Source: Planctomycetota bacterium
GTDB lineage: Bacteria > Planctomycetota > PLA2 > JAEUHO01
Direction: 5' to 3'
Assembly (NCBI GenBank): GCA_029259775.1
Contig: JAJDEN010000008.1
Location: forward strand, 124,001-188,000
DNA: 64,000 nt
The notes under the pieces were generated by a model. The model was not told where the DNA came from and searched no databases. It saw nothing but the letters and a program-made list of their open reading frames with translations. The translations under genes were made by a program, and so were the position numbers. Below are positions 36,100 to 45,264 of the stretch, piece by piece; the stretch's first letter is position 1; each line of letters starts with the position of its first letter.

Positions 36100-39092
36100 T
36101 CATCCTCGCAGGTGCCTTTGGCACGTTCGTCATCTTCCTGTTCCTGGGCCTCCTGGCCCTGCCTGCCTCGGCCATGCTCGACAAGAGCGTCGGCAAGGAG
36201 AAGGGGCTGCTGATCTACGCCGTCGCCCTCCTCGCCTTCACGTTCTTCGTGCTGGCGCCTGCCGGGCCGAAGGGCTCAGGCAAGGGCGCGGGCAAGGAAC
36301 GCGACATCAAGGCGCAGAAGCTCGTCCAGGCGGGGGACCCTTTCTCCCGCCCGGCATTCGACCACGATGCGGAGCGCAACCCGTTCCGCCCGTACACGGA
36401 CACGCGTCCGCTCCCGCCGATCACGCTCGAGGCGCCGCCGTGGATCCCGCTGCCCTTCGCCTTGCCGCCGACGATTCCGGGGCCTGCCCCCGGCAAGCGT
36501 CAGATCCTGCGCGGCGCCTTCCCGAAACTCTCGACCGGCGACGGCACGACGGTCACCGCCGCGCCCGAGGCCGTGTTCTCCGACTACGAGCGTACGCCCG
36601 CGGATGTCTACGACTGGGTCGTCGATGCCGGGGCGAAGCCGTACTACATCTACATCCTGGCGATCAAGGACGGCGCGGGCTGGCACAACGAGGGCTCGCC
36701 CCGCTACCAGGCGCTCAAGTGGGTCCTGAAGGACCAAGGCGAGGGCTTCGACGACCTGTGGGTCCGCTTCGCCACCGTGGGCAGCGAGGCCGCGGCCTCC
36801 AAGTACCTGGGCGATCTCGACGTCCTGCAGCGCAAGCTCAAGGGGCGGGTCGAGAAGGCCGCCAAGGACGAGGCCGACAACGGTTGGCACCTCCGTCGTG
36901 ACGTGGCGAACCTGTACGCCGAGGCGCTCAAGCGCCAGGGCTACGATCCGAACGTCGACATTCAGAGCTTCAGCGTGGAGACCGATCCCAAGATCAACCC
37001 CGAGCGTCTGCGCCGTGCCGCCAAGGACATGGCCGTCGTCGGGCGAACCGGCAAGGAAGCCCGCTTGGGCTGGCGCCGCGTCATCGAGTTGATCGAGGTC
37101 GCGCTCAAGGAAGTCCGCGCCGAACGAGGTGCCGACGAGCGCGCGGAAGTCCTGCTCGAGTTGCTGGAGGCCCAGCGCGCCTTGCGCGACGAGCAGGCGG
37201 TCCTGCGCACGCTCGCCGAGTACATGCGCACGGCGCCCCGCAGCGCCCAGGCACGCACGTGGCTGGGCCAGCTGCACCTCACCGGGATGCAGCTCCCGAC
37301 CGAGGCGCTCAACTACTTCGACGCCGCGCTCGCCCGGGATGCGCGCTTCGGTCCGGCCCTTGTTGGGCACGGCGATGCGCTGAGCTTCCTCGGGGAGCAT
37401 GTCAAGGCCCTCGCGTCCTACAGCCGGGGCACCACCGACGACGCACGCATGCGCAAGGCAGTCGCCCAGCTCCGGCTGGGCCGCCTGCGCGAGGCGCGCG
37501 GTACGGCCGAGTCGATCCTGAGCCGTGACCCGACGCAGATGGGGGCCACGCTCGTGCGGGGCTGCGCGCTCTACGCGTCGGGAGATCTCGAGCTGGCCCG
37601 TGCGGCCTTCGAGCAGGTGGCGACGTCGCCCGACGCCAACGAACTCCGCGCTCAGGCGTCCTACAACCTGGGCCTTACGTGCATTCGGCTCGGTCAGCAC
37701 GGCGCTGCGATGGCGGCCTTCGACGGCTGCTCCGTCGCGCTCCGTCACGGCTCGAGCACCGGCCCGACGCCGGACGAGACCGTCTCGCCGTCCTTCGGCA
37801 AGGCCCTCGCGGCCTACGCGGCGGGCGATGAGGCGAACTTCGGCACGTACCTCGAGCAAGGTCGCCGTGAGGCACCGCGCTCGGCATACATCGAGATGTT
37901 CGCCGGCATGGTCGCAAGCCTCGCCAAGAACGACGCATCGGCCATCCGGGCGTTGGATGCGGCCCTCCGGGATGCGCCGGGCTACGCGGAGCTCGACGGC
38001 TGGCTCGGTCTGACGTACCTGCGTCTGGGCACGCGCGAGTCGGAGACGAACGCCGCCGCGGCCGAGACGGCCGAGACCTACGAGCGCGCGATCGCGTTCG
38101 CGGGCCGTGCAGCCGATCGTGAGTCGTCGGCCGACCGCAAGGCCTACGCAGCGCGACTGCGCGAGTGCCTCGTGCGCCTGGGTGCCCAGCATCTGCCCAC
38201 GAAGCAGCGCTACGGCGCGGCGCTGGCCGCGGTGAACAAGGTGCTGGGCACGAGCGAGCTGCGGGAGCAGCCCATGGCGCTGGCGCTGGCCGGGTACTGC
38301 AACTTCCAGCTCGGCAGCTACGACGAGTGCATCCGCAAGTTCCAGCAGGTGCTGGACGTCGTGCCGGACGAGGATGAGCACGCGGCCAAGAACTGGCGAG
38401 ACTACGCCGACGCGTCGCTGAAGGCGGTCAAGCACTGGCGCAACCTGGAAGAGAAGATCGTGACCTTCAAGGGCACGACGCTCGACCGCGCCTGGGCGCA
38501 GCAAGAGAAGTACGGCGTCAAGGTCCGGGTCGAAGAGGGCGCGCTGCGGTTCGAGGGCGAGTCGGCCCACGACGGTCGGCGGGACAACCCGACGGTCGCG
38601 GTCAAGAACGGCATCCTCTTCGGGCGCGACACGTTCGAGAGCCTGACGCTCAAGCTGCGCATTCCGCGCGAGGTGCGCGGTGAGGCGACGAACAACATCG
38701 CCTTCGGCATCGAGATCATCGCCGACTCCGGCCGCGGTGGCAACGCCAACAAGAAGCGGCCCGGCATCGGCATCTTCTACGACAAGAACAAGGTGGCCAT
38801 CCGCATCCAGGGTGGTCAGGAGAAGAAGTACAAGGAAGGCTCCATTCTCCGGATGGACCCCGAGATGACCTGGCCGGATGGCGAGGAAGTCACCGTGCGC
38901 TTCGTCCGCGAGGATGCCAGCAAGGGCACGCTCGCCGTGTACCTCAACGACACCCTGATCGTTCGCGATCGTGTCTCCACCTTCAAGGGGACGAAGGGCA
39001 AGGCCGCCCTGTGGATGGGCGGCTACTCGACCCAGACCCAGCCTTTCAACGTCACCGTCAGCGACATCCGCGTGGTGCGGAAGATCCGCTAG
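36096..39092 (+). CDS. Membrane-anchored TPR protein with C-terminal lectin-like (LamG/DUF1080-type) domain
   Basis: A 998-aa protein starting with GTG inside the stop of the previous gene (GTGA). Two hydrophobic helices (about 1-22 and 38-55) precede a Pro-rich stretch, then TPRs (YMRTAPRSAQARTWLGQLHL, ALNYFDAALARDARFGPALV, ASYNLGLTCIRLGQHGAAM). Residues about 788-998 form a beta-sandwich like the concanavalin/LamG class (FESLTLKLRIPREV, GIGIFYDKNKVAIRIQGGQ, TLAVYLNDTLIVRDRV). TPR proteins such as PilF or Tgl guide secretin assembly in pilus systems; a comparable role here is inference. It sits between the platform genes and the first prepilin. Confidence 0.8.
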   Translation: MIILAGAFGTFVIFLFLGLLALPASAMLDKSVGKEKGLLIYAVALLAFTFFVLAPAGPKGSGKGAGKERDIKAQKLVQAGDPFSRPAFDHDAERNPFRPYTDTRPLPPITLEAPPWIPLPFALPPTIPGPAPGKRQILRGAFPKLSTGDGTTVTAAPEAVFSDYERTPADVYDWVVDAGAKPYYIYILAIKDGAGWHNEGSPRYQALKWVLKDQGEGFDDLWVRFATVGSEAAASKYLGDLDVLQRKLKGRVEKAAKDEADNGWHLRRDVANLYAEALKRQGYDPNVDIQSFSVETDPKINPERLRRAAKDMAVVGRTGKEARLGWRRVIELIEVALKEVRAERGADERAEVLLELLEAQRALRDEQAVLRTLAEYMRTAPRSAQARTWLGQLHLTGMQLPTEALNYFDAALARDARFGPALVGHGDALSFLGEHVKALASYSRGTTDDARMRKAVAQLRLGRLREARGTAESILSRDPTQMGATLVRGCALYASGDLELARAAFEQVATSPDANELRAQASYNLGLTCIRLGQHGAAMAAFDGCSVALRHGSSTGPTPDETVSPSFGKALAAYAAGDEANFGTYLEQGRREAPRSAYIEMFAGMVASLAKNDASAIRALDAALRDAPGYAELDGWLGLTYLRLGTRESETNAAAAETAETYERAIAFAGRAADRESSADRKAYAARLRECLVRLGAQHLPTKQRYGAALAAVNKVLGTSELREQPMALALAGYCNFQLGSYDECIRKFQQVLDVVPDEDEHAAKNWRDYADASLKAVKHWRNLEEKIVTFKGTTLDRAWAQQEKYGVKVRVEEGALRFEGESAHDGRRDNPTVAVKNGILFGRDTFESLTLKLRIPREVRGEATNNIAFGIEIIADSGRGGNANKKRPGIGIFYDKNKVAIRIQGGQEKKYKEGSILRMDPEMTWPDGEEVTVRFVREDASKGTLAVYLNDTLIVRDRVSTFKGTKGKAALWMGGYSTQTQPFNVTVSDIRVVRKIR

Positions 39093-39166
39093 GCCTCGTG
39101 CTTCGCGAAGAACGCGTCGAGGAGACGGGTTCTTCGGAGAGGCAGGTCCAGCAAGGAGAGTCATCG

Positions 39167-39922
39167 ATGTCGAACCACAACATGACACGCGTTGCCCCCG
39201 CCGGGACGCGGACCGTCGCCGCGTCTACGCGGGACGTCGCCGCGTCAGCGCGAAACGTCGCCGCGCCTACGCGGGGCGAGCGCAGCACCGCGCGGCAGCG
39301 GGGCTTCTCGTTCATCGAGATCCTCATCGTCATGGGCATCATCTCGGTGCTGGTGGGGGGCGTGATCGTCGCGATCAACATGTGGGTCCAGAAGGGGCCC
39401 GAGTTCGCCACGAAGAACACGATCACGAAGACGAAAGCCCTCATCGAGGACTGGGAGCGCAACTTCGAGATGCTGCCGCCGTCCGACGTGACGAAGATCG
39501 GCATGGTCACGGGTAGCGACATCAAGGCGCAGAAGCCCGACAACACCTACAACGAGGGCATCGAGGCGGTGTACCAGGCGCTGTTCTGGCCGGGCTTCAA
39601 GAGCACGGACTTCGGCGGTGACGAGCTAGGCAACACCGATGAGGACGAACTCAAGAAGGCGGTCAGCAAGGCCGGCGTCAAGCTCATGGAGATCCGCGAC
39701 GCCTGGGGCAGTCCGCTCGTCTACTTCCACCGCGACGACTATGGCAAGTATCAGGAGGACGGCCCCGTCTACCTGAACTTCAGGGGCGATGACGTTCGGC
39801 CCAAGCCGTGGAGGAACGAGGCGAACGAGCTGTACAACCCCTCCTCGTTCCAGATCTTCAGTATGGGCCCCGATGGCGAGCCCAACACCGAGGACGACAT
39901 CACCCCCTGGAGCCGTGACTAG
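39167..39922 (+). CDS. GspG-like major pseudopilin with unusually long leader
   Basis: A 251-aa prepilin starting at ATG 39167 with AAGGAG upstream. The type III signal is RG/FSFIEILIVMGIISVLVGG, so cleavage falls after G46. That 46-residue leader is far longer than the usual 6-25 and contains three 7-residue repeats (TRTVAAS, TRDVAAS, ARNVAAP). The body has the GspG tail: DAWGSPLVYF then IFSMGPDGEPNTEDDI, the calcium-binding loop of major pseudopilins. It is the likely main subunit of the pseudopilus built by this operon. Alternative starts inside the leader lack a comparable ribosome binding site. Confidence 0.88.
   Translation: MSNHNMTRVAPAGTRTVAASTRDVAASARNVAAPTRGERSTARQRGFSFIEILIVMGIISVLVGGVIVAINMWVQKGPEFATKNTITKTKALIEDWERNFEMLPPSDVTKIGMVTGSDIKAQKPDNTYNEGIEAVYQALFWPGFKSTDFGGDELGNTDEDELKKAVSKAGVKLMEIRDAWGSPLVYFHRDDYGKYQEDGPVYLNFRGDDVRPKPWRNEANELYNPSSFQIFSMGPDGEPNTEDDITPWSRD
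39206..39268 (+). repeat. 21-bp tandem repeat in the prepilin leader
   Basis: Three 21-bp units at 39206, 39227 and 39248 encode TRTVAAS, TRDVAAS and ARNVAAP within the prepilin leader peptide. The period keeps the reading frame. The repeat accounts for most of the excess leader length. Confidence 0.85.
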
Positions 39923-39929
39923 GACGCCC

Positions 39930-41165
39930 ATGCAGCAGCGAGCCAACCAGCGCGGATTCTCGTTCATCGAACTCGTCGTCGTGATGGGTGCGATGGGGGT
40001 CCTGATGGGTCTTGCGGTGGGCTACATCGGCAACATCGGCCAGGCGACGTTCGTCGTGCAGGCCAAGGGCATGTTGCAGGAAACGGCCTACCGTTGCCTC
40101 AGCGCCAGCATCGGCGACCGCCGCGCCATCCTCACCCTGCGCCAGGCCGAGAACTCGGACGGCGATCGCATCCTGCGCATCGGCGCCGCCGTCGCGCGCC
40201 CCGTTCTCACGCATCAGTTCGAGACGATCGACTTCGCGAGCGAGGCACGCGCTCCTCTCGTGCAGGGCGATGTCGAGCTCGACCGCGGTGGGGGGCGTGT
40301 CGGCAACTGCGCCAAGTTCGGCCCCGCGAGTTATCTCAGCTTCACCGAGCAGTCGATCTTCGCGATGACCGAAGGCATCGAACTCGATGTCTGGGTGAAG
40401 CCCGAGTCGCGTGTGCGCCAGATGACGCTCGTGCACGGCGTCGAGAGCTACGAGGTGCTGCTCTCCCAGTCCGGAGACAGCGACGCCTACGACGTCCGTC
40501 TGCGCTTGAAGCTCCGCAAGTCGCTCGACGACGCCACGAGCACGGCAGGCCTCGAGACGGTCTTCGAGTCGAAAGGGGCGCCTGTCATCGCCGACGGACG
40601 CTGGAGCCGCGTCCAGGTCAGCTACGACGGCCTCGAGGCCTCTATCCGCGTCAACGGCCTGGAGTGCTACGAACCCGAGAGCCGGCGCCGCCGGCCCGGT
40701 GGCGCGCTGGGCGCCGGGGAGATCGATCAGGTGCAGCGGATCGCCGTCCCACCGAGCGGGCTCGTCGCACTGACCATCTCGGGCAACACCAGCCCCTACC
40801 GCGGGCGGATGGACTCGTTTCGCCTGATGGGCGTGTTCCGCTCCGAGGAACTCGAGCGTGACCTGCCTGGGCCGCTGGAAGTCATGTTCCCCGCCCTGCC
40901 GCTGCGCATCGTCTTCCGCAACGGCGGTCTCGACCCCGACGTCCACAGCGGCGATCAGATCATCCGATTGCGCGACACGGCCAACCCGTCGGATCCGCCT
41001 CTGCGCCTCACCATGGGCATGTACGGCACCGTGTCGGCGGTCTACGAGCAGCCGGGCGCTACGGGGCCCGACGCACGCAACCCGCGCTTGCGCGGCGGCG
41101 ATGGCGAGGACGGTGGCGACGCCCAGGGCAGCGCGGACGGCGAGGACGGGAGGGACGGTCGATGA
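39930..41165 (+). CDS. Pseudopilin carrying a LamG-like domain
   Basis: A 411-aa prepilin with a short leader (MQQRANQRG/FSFIELVVVM); an in-frame GTG at 39915 is possible but would overlap the preceding stop. After the N-terminal helix, residues about 100-310 form a LamG/concanavalin-like sandwich (GIELDVWVKPESRVRQMTLV, DGRWSRVQVSYDGLEASIRV, NTSPYRGRMDSFRLMGVF). A Gly/Asp-rich tail (GDGEDGGDAQG) ends it. Minor pseudopilins normally have small beta caps; a lectin-type cap would place a carbohydrate-binding module on the pseudopilus tip. The domain call is from pattern only. Overlaps the next start by ATGA. Confidence 0.8.
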   Translation: MQQRANQRGFSFIELVVVMGAMGVLMGLAVGYIGNIGQATFVVQAKGMLQETAYRCLSASIGDRRAILTLRQAENSDGDRILRIGAAVARPVLTHQFETIDFASEARAPLVQGDVELDRGGGRVGNCAKFGPASYLSFTEQSIFAMTEGIELDVWVKPESRVRQMTLVHGVESYEVLLSQSGDSDAYDVRLRLKLRKSLDDATSTAGLETVFESKGAPVIADGRWSRVQVSYDGLEASIRVNGLECYEPESRRRRPGGALGAGEIDQVQRIAVPPSGLVALTISGNTSPYRGRMDSFRLMGVFRSEELERDLPGPLEVMFPALPLRIVFRNGGLDPDVHSGDQIIRLRDTANPSDPPLRLTMGMYGTVSAVYEQPGATGPDARNPRLRGGDGEDGGDAQGSADGEDGRDGR

Positions 41166-42487
41166 ATGTCGCCCCCATGCCTTCCGCCCAGGGTCGCGAT
41201 CGGAGCGCCCGACGGTCTTCGATTGGCTTCACGTTGCTCGAGATCCTGGTCGCCATGGCGATCTTCTCGATCCTCGGTTCGATGATCGTCGTCTTCATGC
41301 GCCAGAGCTTGGACATCTTCTACGCAGGTACGAAGCAGTCGGCCGAGCTCGATCGGATGGACTCGGTGCTCCCGCAGATGCGGGGTGATCTCTCCAGCCT
41401 GATCATCCCCGGGGACTTCACGCCCCCGCGCCCTCCGCCGACGGAGGACCAACTGCAGCGCAAGGGCAAGACGGCGCCGCCGAAGCCGGCCGCCGTGGCG
41501 ATCCGCCTGCGTGCCGGCTACCTGACCTTGCGCAACAGTGGCGATGACCGCTTCAAGGACTACCCGATCCCCTACATCGCGTTCGTGACCACGGACGCGA
41601 GCGAGTGGTCAGACAAGCTCAAGCGCCGCGCCGGCGAGACGGCCAAGGGCGACGGTGAGCTCAAGAACCTCACGCCCGAGACCGTGGCGTCCGGCGACCG
41701 CGAGACACGCTATCGCGCGACAGGCGGCCTGATGGAGGTGGTCTGGATCGCCGTGCCGCGCGACCTCATGCACCCGCGCACCAAGGACCAGAACATCTAC
41801 CCGGCCATCCTCACGCTGTACCGCGGCTTCCGCACGCCGATCGGGGATCCGGAGAAGAGCCTCCTGAATCCGGAGAACCTGGACGAGCGCGACGAGATCC
41901 TGAAGGCCTGCCGTCCTGTCGCCGAGGGGCTGATCCACTTCGGTGCGACCTGGCGCCGGACGTTCGCCACGTCGTGGGACAGCGAGCTGGGCGTGGGCAT
42001 GGGCGAGACCGCACCCTACGTCGGCCCGGTGTGGGACTCGACGCGGGCGCTCGAGAAGGGCTGGCCCATGCACCGTGGCGCCGAGAGCCTCGTGGACCCG
42101 AGCGACGACATCTTCCCCGCCTTCGTGAAGCTCGAGGCTACGTTCGCTGCCACGACGCAGTTCGGCGCCAGCCGCGGCGAGCTGCAGATCACGGCCGCCG
42201 CGGGTTCCGAGGACCGCGTGCTGAAGGTGAACGACACCGACATCCTCATGAAGCCGACCCTCGGCAATCTCCGCTTCCTCAAGATCGCCGGCGAGTGGAT
42301 GTCCTACGAGCTGCGGGACGTGAACTGGGAGCGCAAGGAAGTACGCGTCCGGCGCGGCTTGCGTGGCACCAAGAAGATCGCCCACGAGAGCGGCGCCTGG
42401 GTCTACGTGGGTGCGCCGTCCACGCTGCAGATGCGGCTGCCCGTCTTCCGCGACAAGTACGTGCTGCGGGGGGATCGCAACAAATGA
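41162..42487 (+). CDS. GspJ-like minor pseudopilin, enlarged
   Basis: A 441-aa prepilin with leader ending SSIG/FTLLEILVAMAIFSILGS (22-residue leader). The position after a GspH-like slot and before a GspI-like gene, and the FTLLEI motif typical of GspJ, suggest that role, but the body is about twice the usual size. The C-terminal part contains GNLRFLKIAGEWMSYELRDV and VRRGLRGTKKIAHESGAWVY, a beta-rich unit I do not recognise. It overlaps its neighbours at both ends by ATGA, so the four prepilin genes are translationally linked. Confidence 0.78.
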   Translation: MNVAPMPSAQGRDRSARRSSIGFTLLEILVAMAIFSILGSMIVVFMRQSLDIFYAGTKQSAELDRMDSVLPQMRGDLSSLIIPGDFTPPRPPPTEDQLQRKGKTAPPKPAAVAIRLRAGYLTLRNSGDDRFKDYPIPYIAFVTTDASEWSDKLKRRAGETAKGDGELKNLTPETVASGDRETRYRATGGLMEVVWIAVPRDLMHPRTKDQNIYPAILTLYRGFRTPIGDPEKSLLNPENLDERDEILKACRPVAEGLIHFGATWRRTFATSWDSELGVGMGETAPYVGPVWDSTRALEKGWPMHRGAESLVDPSDDIFPAFVKLEATFAATTQFGASRGELQITAAAGSEDRVLKVNDTDILMKPTLGNLRFLKIAGEWMSYELRDVNWERKEVRVRRGLRGTKKIAHESGAWVYVGAPSTLQMRLPVFRDKYVLRGDRNK

Positions 42488-42984
42488 CGCCCGTCATGAC
42501 CAACCCGCGCCCCTCGTCTGCCGCGCGCGCGACGCCTACGCCCGGGCTCCGGGAGGCACCGGCGCAGGGCGGCTTCTCGTTCATCGAGGTCCTGATGGCG
42601 ATGAGCGTGCTCGTCGTCGGTAGCGTGTCCGTGCTCGGTCTGTTCTCGATCGGCGTCAACCGCATGGTGGACCGTCGCGTCGAAGCCCGCCTCGCCGAGG
42701 TGCGGCCGGAGATCGACAGCATCCTGCAGGCACGCGTGGATCTTGCGCGCCCCGGTGACCTACCCAAGGGCGTCACGCGCGAGGACCCGATCCTGCTCTC
42801 CCGCCGCGGCTACGGCTTGTCCGTGCTGTGGCGGTCCAACCCGTTCCAACAGGCGCCCGGCTACCTGGCACATGCCGAGTTGCTGTTCCGCGGTAAGCCC
42901 GTGCGCCGTCTCATCATCCCCATCCGCCGTTCCTACGTGTACCTCAAGGAACTCGAAGGCGGTGGGGGCAAGAAACCGAATTAG
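42484..42984 (+). CDS. GspI-like minor pseudopilin
   Basis: A 166-aa prepilin; start ATG 42484 overlaps the preceding stop. The 30-residue leader ends APAQGG/FSFIEVLMAMSVLVVG, followed by a small body ending RSYVYLKELEGGGGKKPN. Size and the EVLMAMSVL helix fit GspI/PilV-type minor pseudopilins. Gene order in this cluster (G-like, LamG type, J-like, I-like) differs from the usual GHIJK. Twelve nucleotides separate it from the following exported protein gene. Confidence 0.8.
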   Translation: MTPVMTNPRPSSAARATPTPGLREAPAQGGFSFIEVLMAMSVLVVGSVSVLGLFSIGVNRMVDRRVEARLAEVRPEIDSILQARVDLARPGDLPKGVTREDPILLSRRGYGLSVLWRSNPFQQAPGYLAHAELLFRGKPVRRLIIPIRRSYVYLKELEGGGGKKPN

Positions 42985-42996
42985 GGAGGTGACGCG

Positions 42997-44454
42997 ATGA
43001 ACACCATCCGCCAACCGATGCTCTGGATCTCGATGTTCCTCATCACCGGGGCCATGCTGCTTCTCAACAGTCCGCCGGTCGAGGCCGACGTGGTCCATCT
43101 GCGCACCGGGGAGTCCATCAAGGGCCGGCCGCTGCAAGAGCGCAGCGACCCGAAGGTGCTCGTCATCGAGGACTACCTCAGCGGTGCCGTTCGGACGCTG
43201 TCCTGGGACGTCGTCGACGCCGGCGATGCCGACCGTCTCCAGCTCGAGTGGGGTTGGAAGAACAAGGCGCTGAAGGCAGTGGAAGGTCACCGTCTCGTGC
43301 AGAGCCTCGCCGGCGGCGCGACGCAGGACGTGCGCGGCATGATCGAGAAGGAAGACGAGGTCTTCTATCACCTCCGCCAGAGCGGTCGCGTGCTCAAGGT
43401 GCGCAAGGACCAGGTGCTCGAGAAGGTCGAAGAGCCGATGGACCCGCGCGACATCTGGAGCCCTTCCCAGCTTGTGGACCGGTACCTCGAGCAGCTCAAG
43501 ACCGAAGGCAAGGACGTCGACAACCCGGACTCGATCATCGCGTTCCGCATTGCGGAGTACGCCGAGACCGCCGGAGAGTTCGAGACGGCCGCCAAGCACT
43601 ACGAGGCGTGCGCCGCGGACGCGGACTTCCTCAACCAAGGCGTCGCCAAGGAACGGCTGACGCGTGTGCAGGCGATCCTGCGTGACGCGGCCGCGCTCGG
43701 CAGCCTGCGCGATCTACGCATGGCCTTGAGCCTGAAGAGCTTCGTCAAGGTGGACGAAGGCATCAAGGGCTTCGCTGAGAAGCATCCCGACGCAGGCGAG
43801 GCGATCCAGCGCCGTCTCGAGAAGCTCAAGAAGGACTACACGACGCGACGCGCCGACTACTTCCAGCTCGAGGCGAAGATCAACTTCCCCAAGATCGTGC
43901 TGAAGCTCATCAAGGAGAAGGTCGGCGAGAAGGACATCGGTCTGAGCGACGCGACCGCTTGGACGCGCCGCGAGCTGCCGGATGCGGCCTTCGAGGCCCT
44001 GGCCACGCGCCTGCAGCGGCGCGACGCCTCCGTGACACCCGAGGAGGCCCGCGCCTTCTGGGAAGGCCGCCGGAAGTCCGGCTGGAAGTACGCGGCCTAC
44101 GGGTCGGGCACCTTCATCGTCGAGCCGCCGAAGATCAAGCCCCCCAAGCGCCGTCGCCCGCGCAAGAGCAAGGGCCGTGGCGGCGCCGCTCCGCAGGTCA
44201 AGATCCCCAAGCCCCCGACCCGCGACCAGTGGTGGGCGCGTGCGCCTACGAAGGAGCGCCAGAGCTGGGTGATGGCCTTCTTCGTGGACAACGCCGACCT
44301 GTTCGAGGTGGCGGAAGAGCCGAAGTACACGCTCTGTCCCAAGTGCAACGGGATCGGACTCGAGAGCAAGGCGCTGCAGACGGGCGGCACGCTCGCCTAC
44401 CTCTGCACCCGCTGTGGCGGGGCTCAGCGCGACAAGCGGGTCAAGTTCCGCTGA
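42997..44454 (+). CDS. Exported protein with C-terminal zinc-ribbon motif
   Basis: A 485-aa unidentified protein with the strong ribosome binding site GGGAGGTGA and a signal peptide (LWISMFLITGAMLLLN, cut near VEA). The mature start VVHLRTGESIKGRPL resembles the small beta domain of the TPR protein at 9106. The middle is helical (EYAETAGEFETAAKHYEA). A basic Lys/Arg/Pro region (KPPKRRRPRKSKGRG) precedes a four-cysteine ribbon, CPKCNGIGL then CTRCGG, close to the DnaJ zinc-finger repeat. Such a reduced-thiol zinc site in an exported protein is odd. It is the last gene of the pseudopilus operon. Confidence 0.8.
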   Translation: MNTIRQPMLWISMFLITGAMLLLNSPPVEADVVHLRTGESIKGRPLQERSDPKVLVIEDYLSGAVRTLSWDVVDAGDADRLQLEWGWKNKALKAVEGHRLVQSLAGGATQDVRGMIEKEDEVFYHLRQSGRVLKVRKDQVLEKVEEPMDPRDIWSPSQLVDRYLEQLKTEGKDVDNPDSIIAFRIAEYAETAGEFETAAKHYEACAADADFLNQGVAKERLTRVQAILRDAAALGSLRDLRMALSLKSFVKVDEGIKGFAEKHPDAGEAIQRRLEKLKKDYTTRRADYFQLEAKINFPKIVLKLIKEKVGEKDIGLSDATAWTRRELPDAAFEALATRLQRRDASVTPEEARAFWEGRRKSGWKYAAYGSGTFIVEPPKIKPPKRRRPRKSKGRGGAAPQVKIPKPPTRDQWWARAPTKERQSWVMAFFVDNADLFEVAEEPKYTLCPKCNGIGLESKALQTGGTLAYLCTRCGGAQRDKRVKFR

Positions 44455-44631
44455 CGGGAGCAGGTACGTCCGCTCCCAAGGGAGAGGTTTCGCTGCGACC
44501 GCTGGCTGCCCGGACCAGGGTGTGGCGCGGCCTCCTGGGAGGCCGCCTCCGATGCCCCTGACCCCGCGCTGCGAGGATGGCTAGCGCCGCTACGAGCGAG
44601 ACCGGCGCCGCCGCTGTAGGATGCGATCACG

Positions 44632-45264
44632 ATGCGACGCCGCCTCCACAACCCCTTCTTCAGGCACTTCGTCCGTGCCGTTCTCGGGCTGGCCGTCCTG
44701 GCGCTGCTTTTCGCGCCCGGCGGCGCCGTGGCGGAGGACACGAAGGCGAAACCCAAGCCTCGCAACCTGCGGGAAATGGGGGAGCGCCTCACCGCGCTCG
44801 CCATCCAGATCCAGAAGCTGATCGAGGTAGCGAGCAAGGATCCGGACGAGGCGCGCATCGACCTCTACCGCTCCTACACGCCCAAGCAGATGAAGAAGAC
44901 CCGCGGCCGCGTCCGCGCGGAGGACATCGTCGGCTACATGCTCGACCCGAAGAAGCACTTCGACGTCCGCCAGAAGGCGTGGAAGGCCTTGCAGGAGGGC
45001 GCGCAGTTCCGCGGCGACCCCGAGCTGTCCAAGACCGAGAAGCAGGGCACGAAGAGCAAGCGGGCGCACTTCTGCGAGCGCATGCTGACGAAGCAGCTGC
45101 TCCACGAGGATCGCATCGCGCGCAAGATGGTGGGGGACCTGCTCACCACGCTCTGGTTCGGCCGTCGGTCGGGCATTGCCGAGATCGATCGCTACAGCCC
45201 GACCGACGAGAAGACGTGGAAGCCCGCCAGGCGGCGCTGGAACACGTACCTCCGGAAGAACTGA
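44632..45264 (+). CDS. Small exported protein, paralogue A
   Basis: A 210-aa protein with a signal peptide (FVRAVLGLAVLALLFAPGGA, cut after VAE region). Not a recognised family. The body is helical and basic, containing DPDEARIDLYRSYTPKQMK, DPKKHFDVRQKAWKALQEG and CERMLTKQLL. It aligns over its whole length with the next gene's product, which repeats DPDEA, DPKN and a closing KTWxxAxxxW motif, so the two arose by tandem duplication. HEAT-like helical pairs are possible. Confidence 0.78.
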   Translation: MRRRLHNPFFRHFVRAVLGLAVLALLFAPGGAVAEDTKAKPKPRNLREMGERLTALAIQIQKLIEVASKDPDEARIDLYRSYTPKQMKKTRGRVRAEDIVGYMLDPKKHFDVRQKAWKALQEGAQFRGDPELSKTEKQGTKSKRAHFCERMLTKQLLHEDRIARKMVGDLLTTLWFGRRSGIAEIDRYSPTDEKTWKPARRRWNTYLRKN

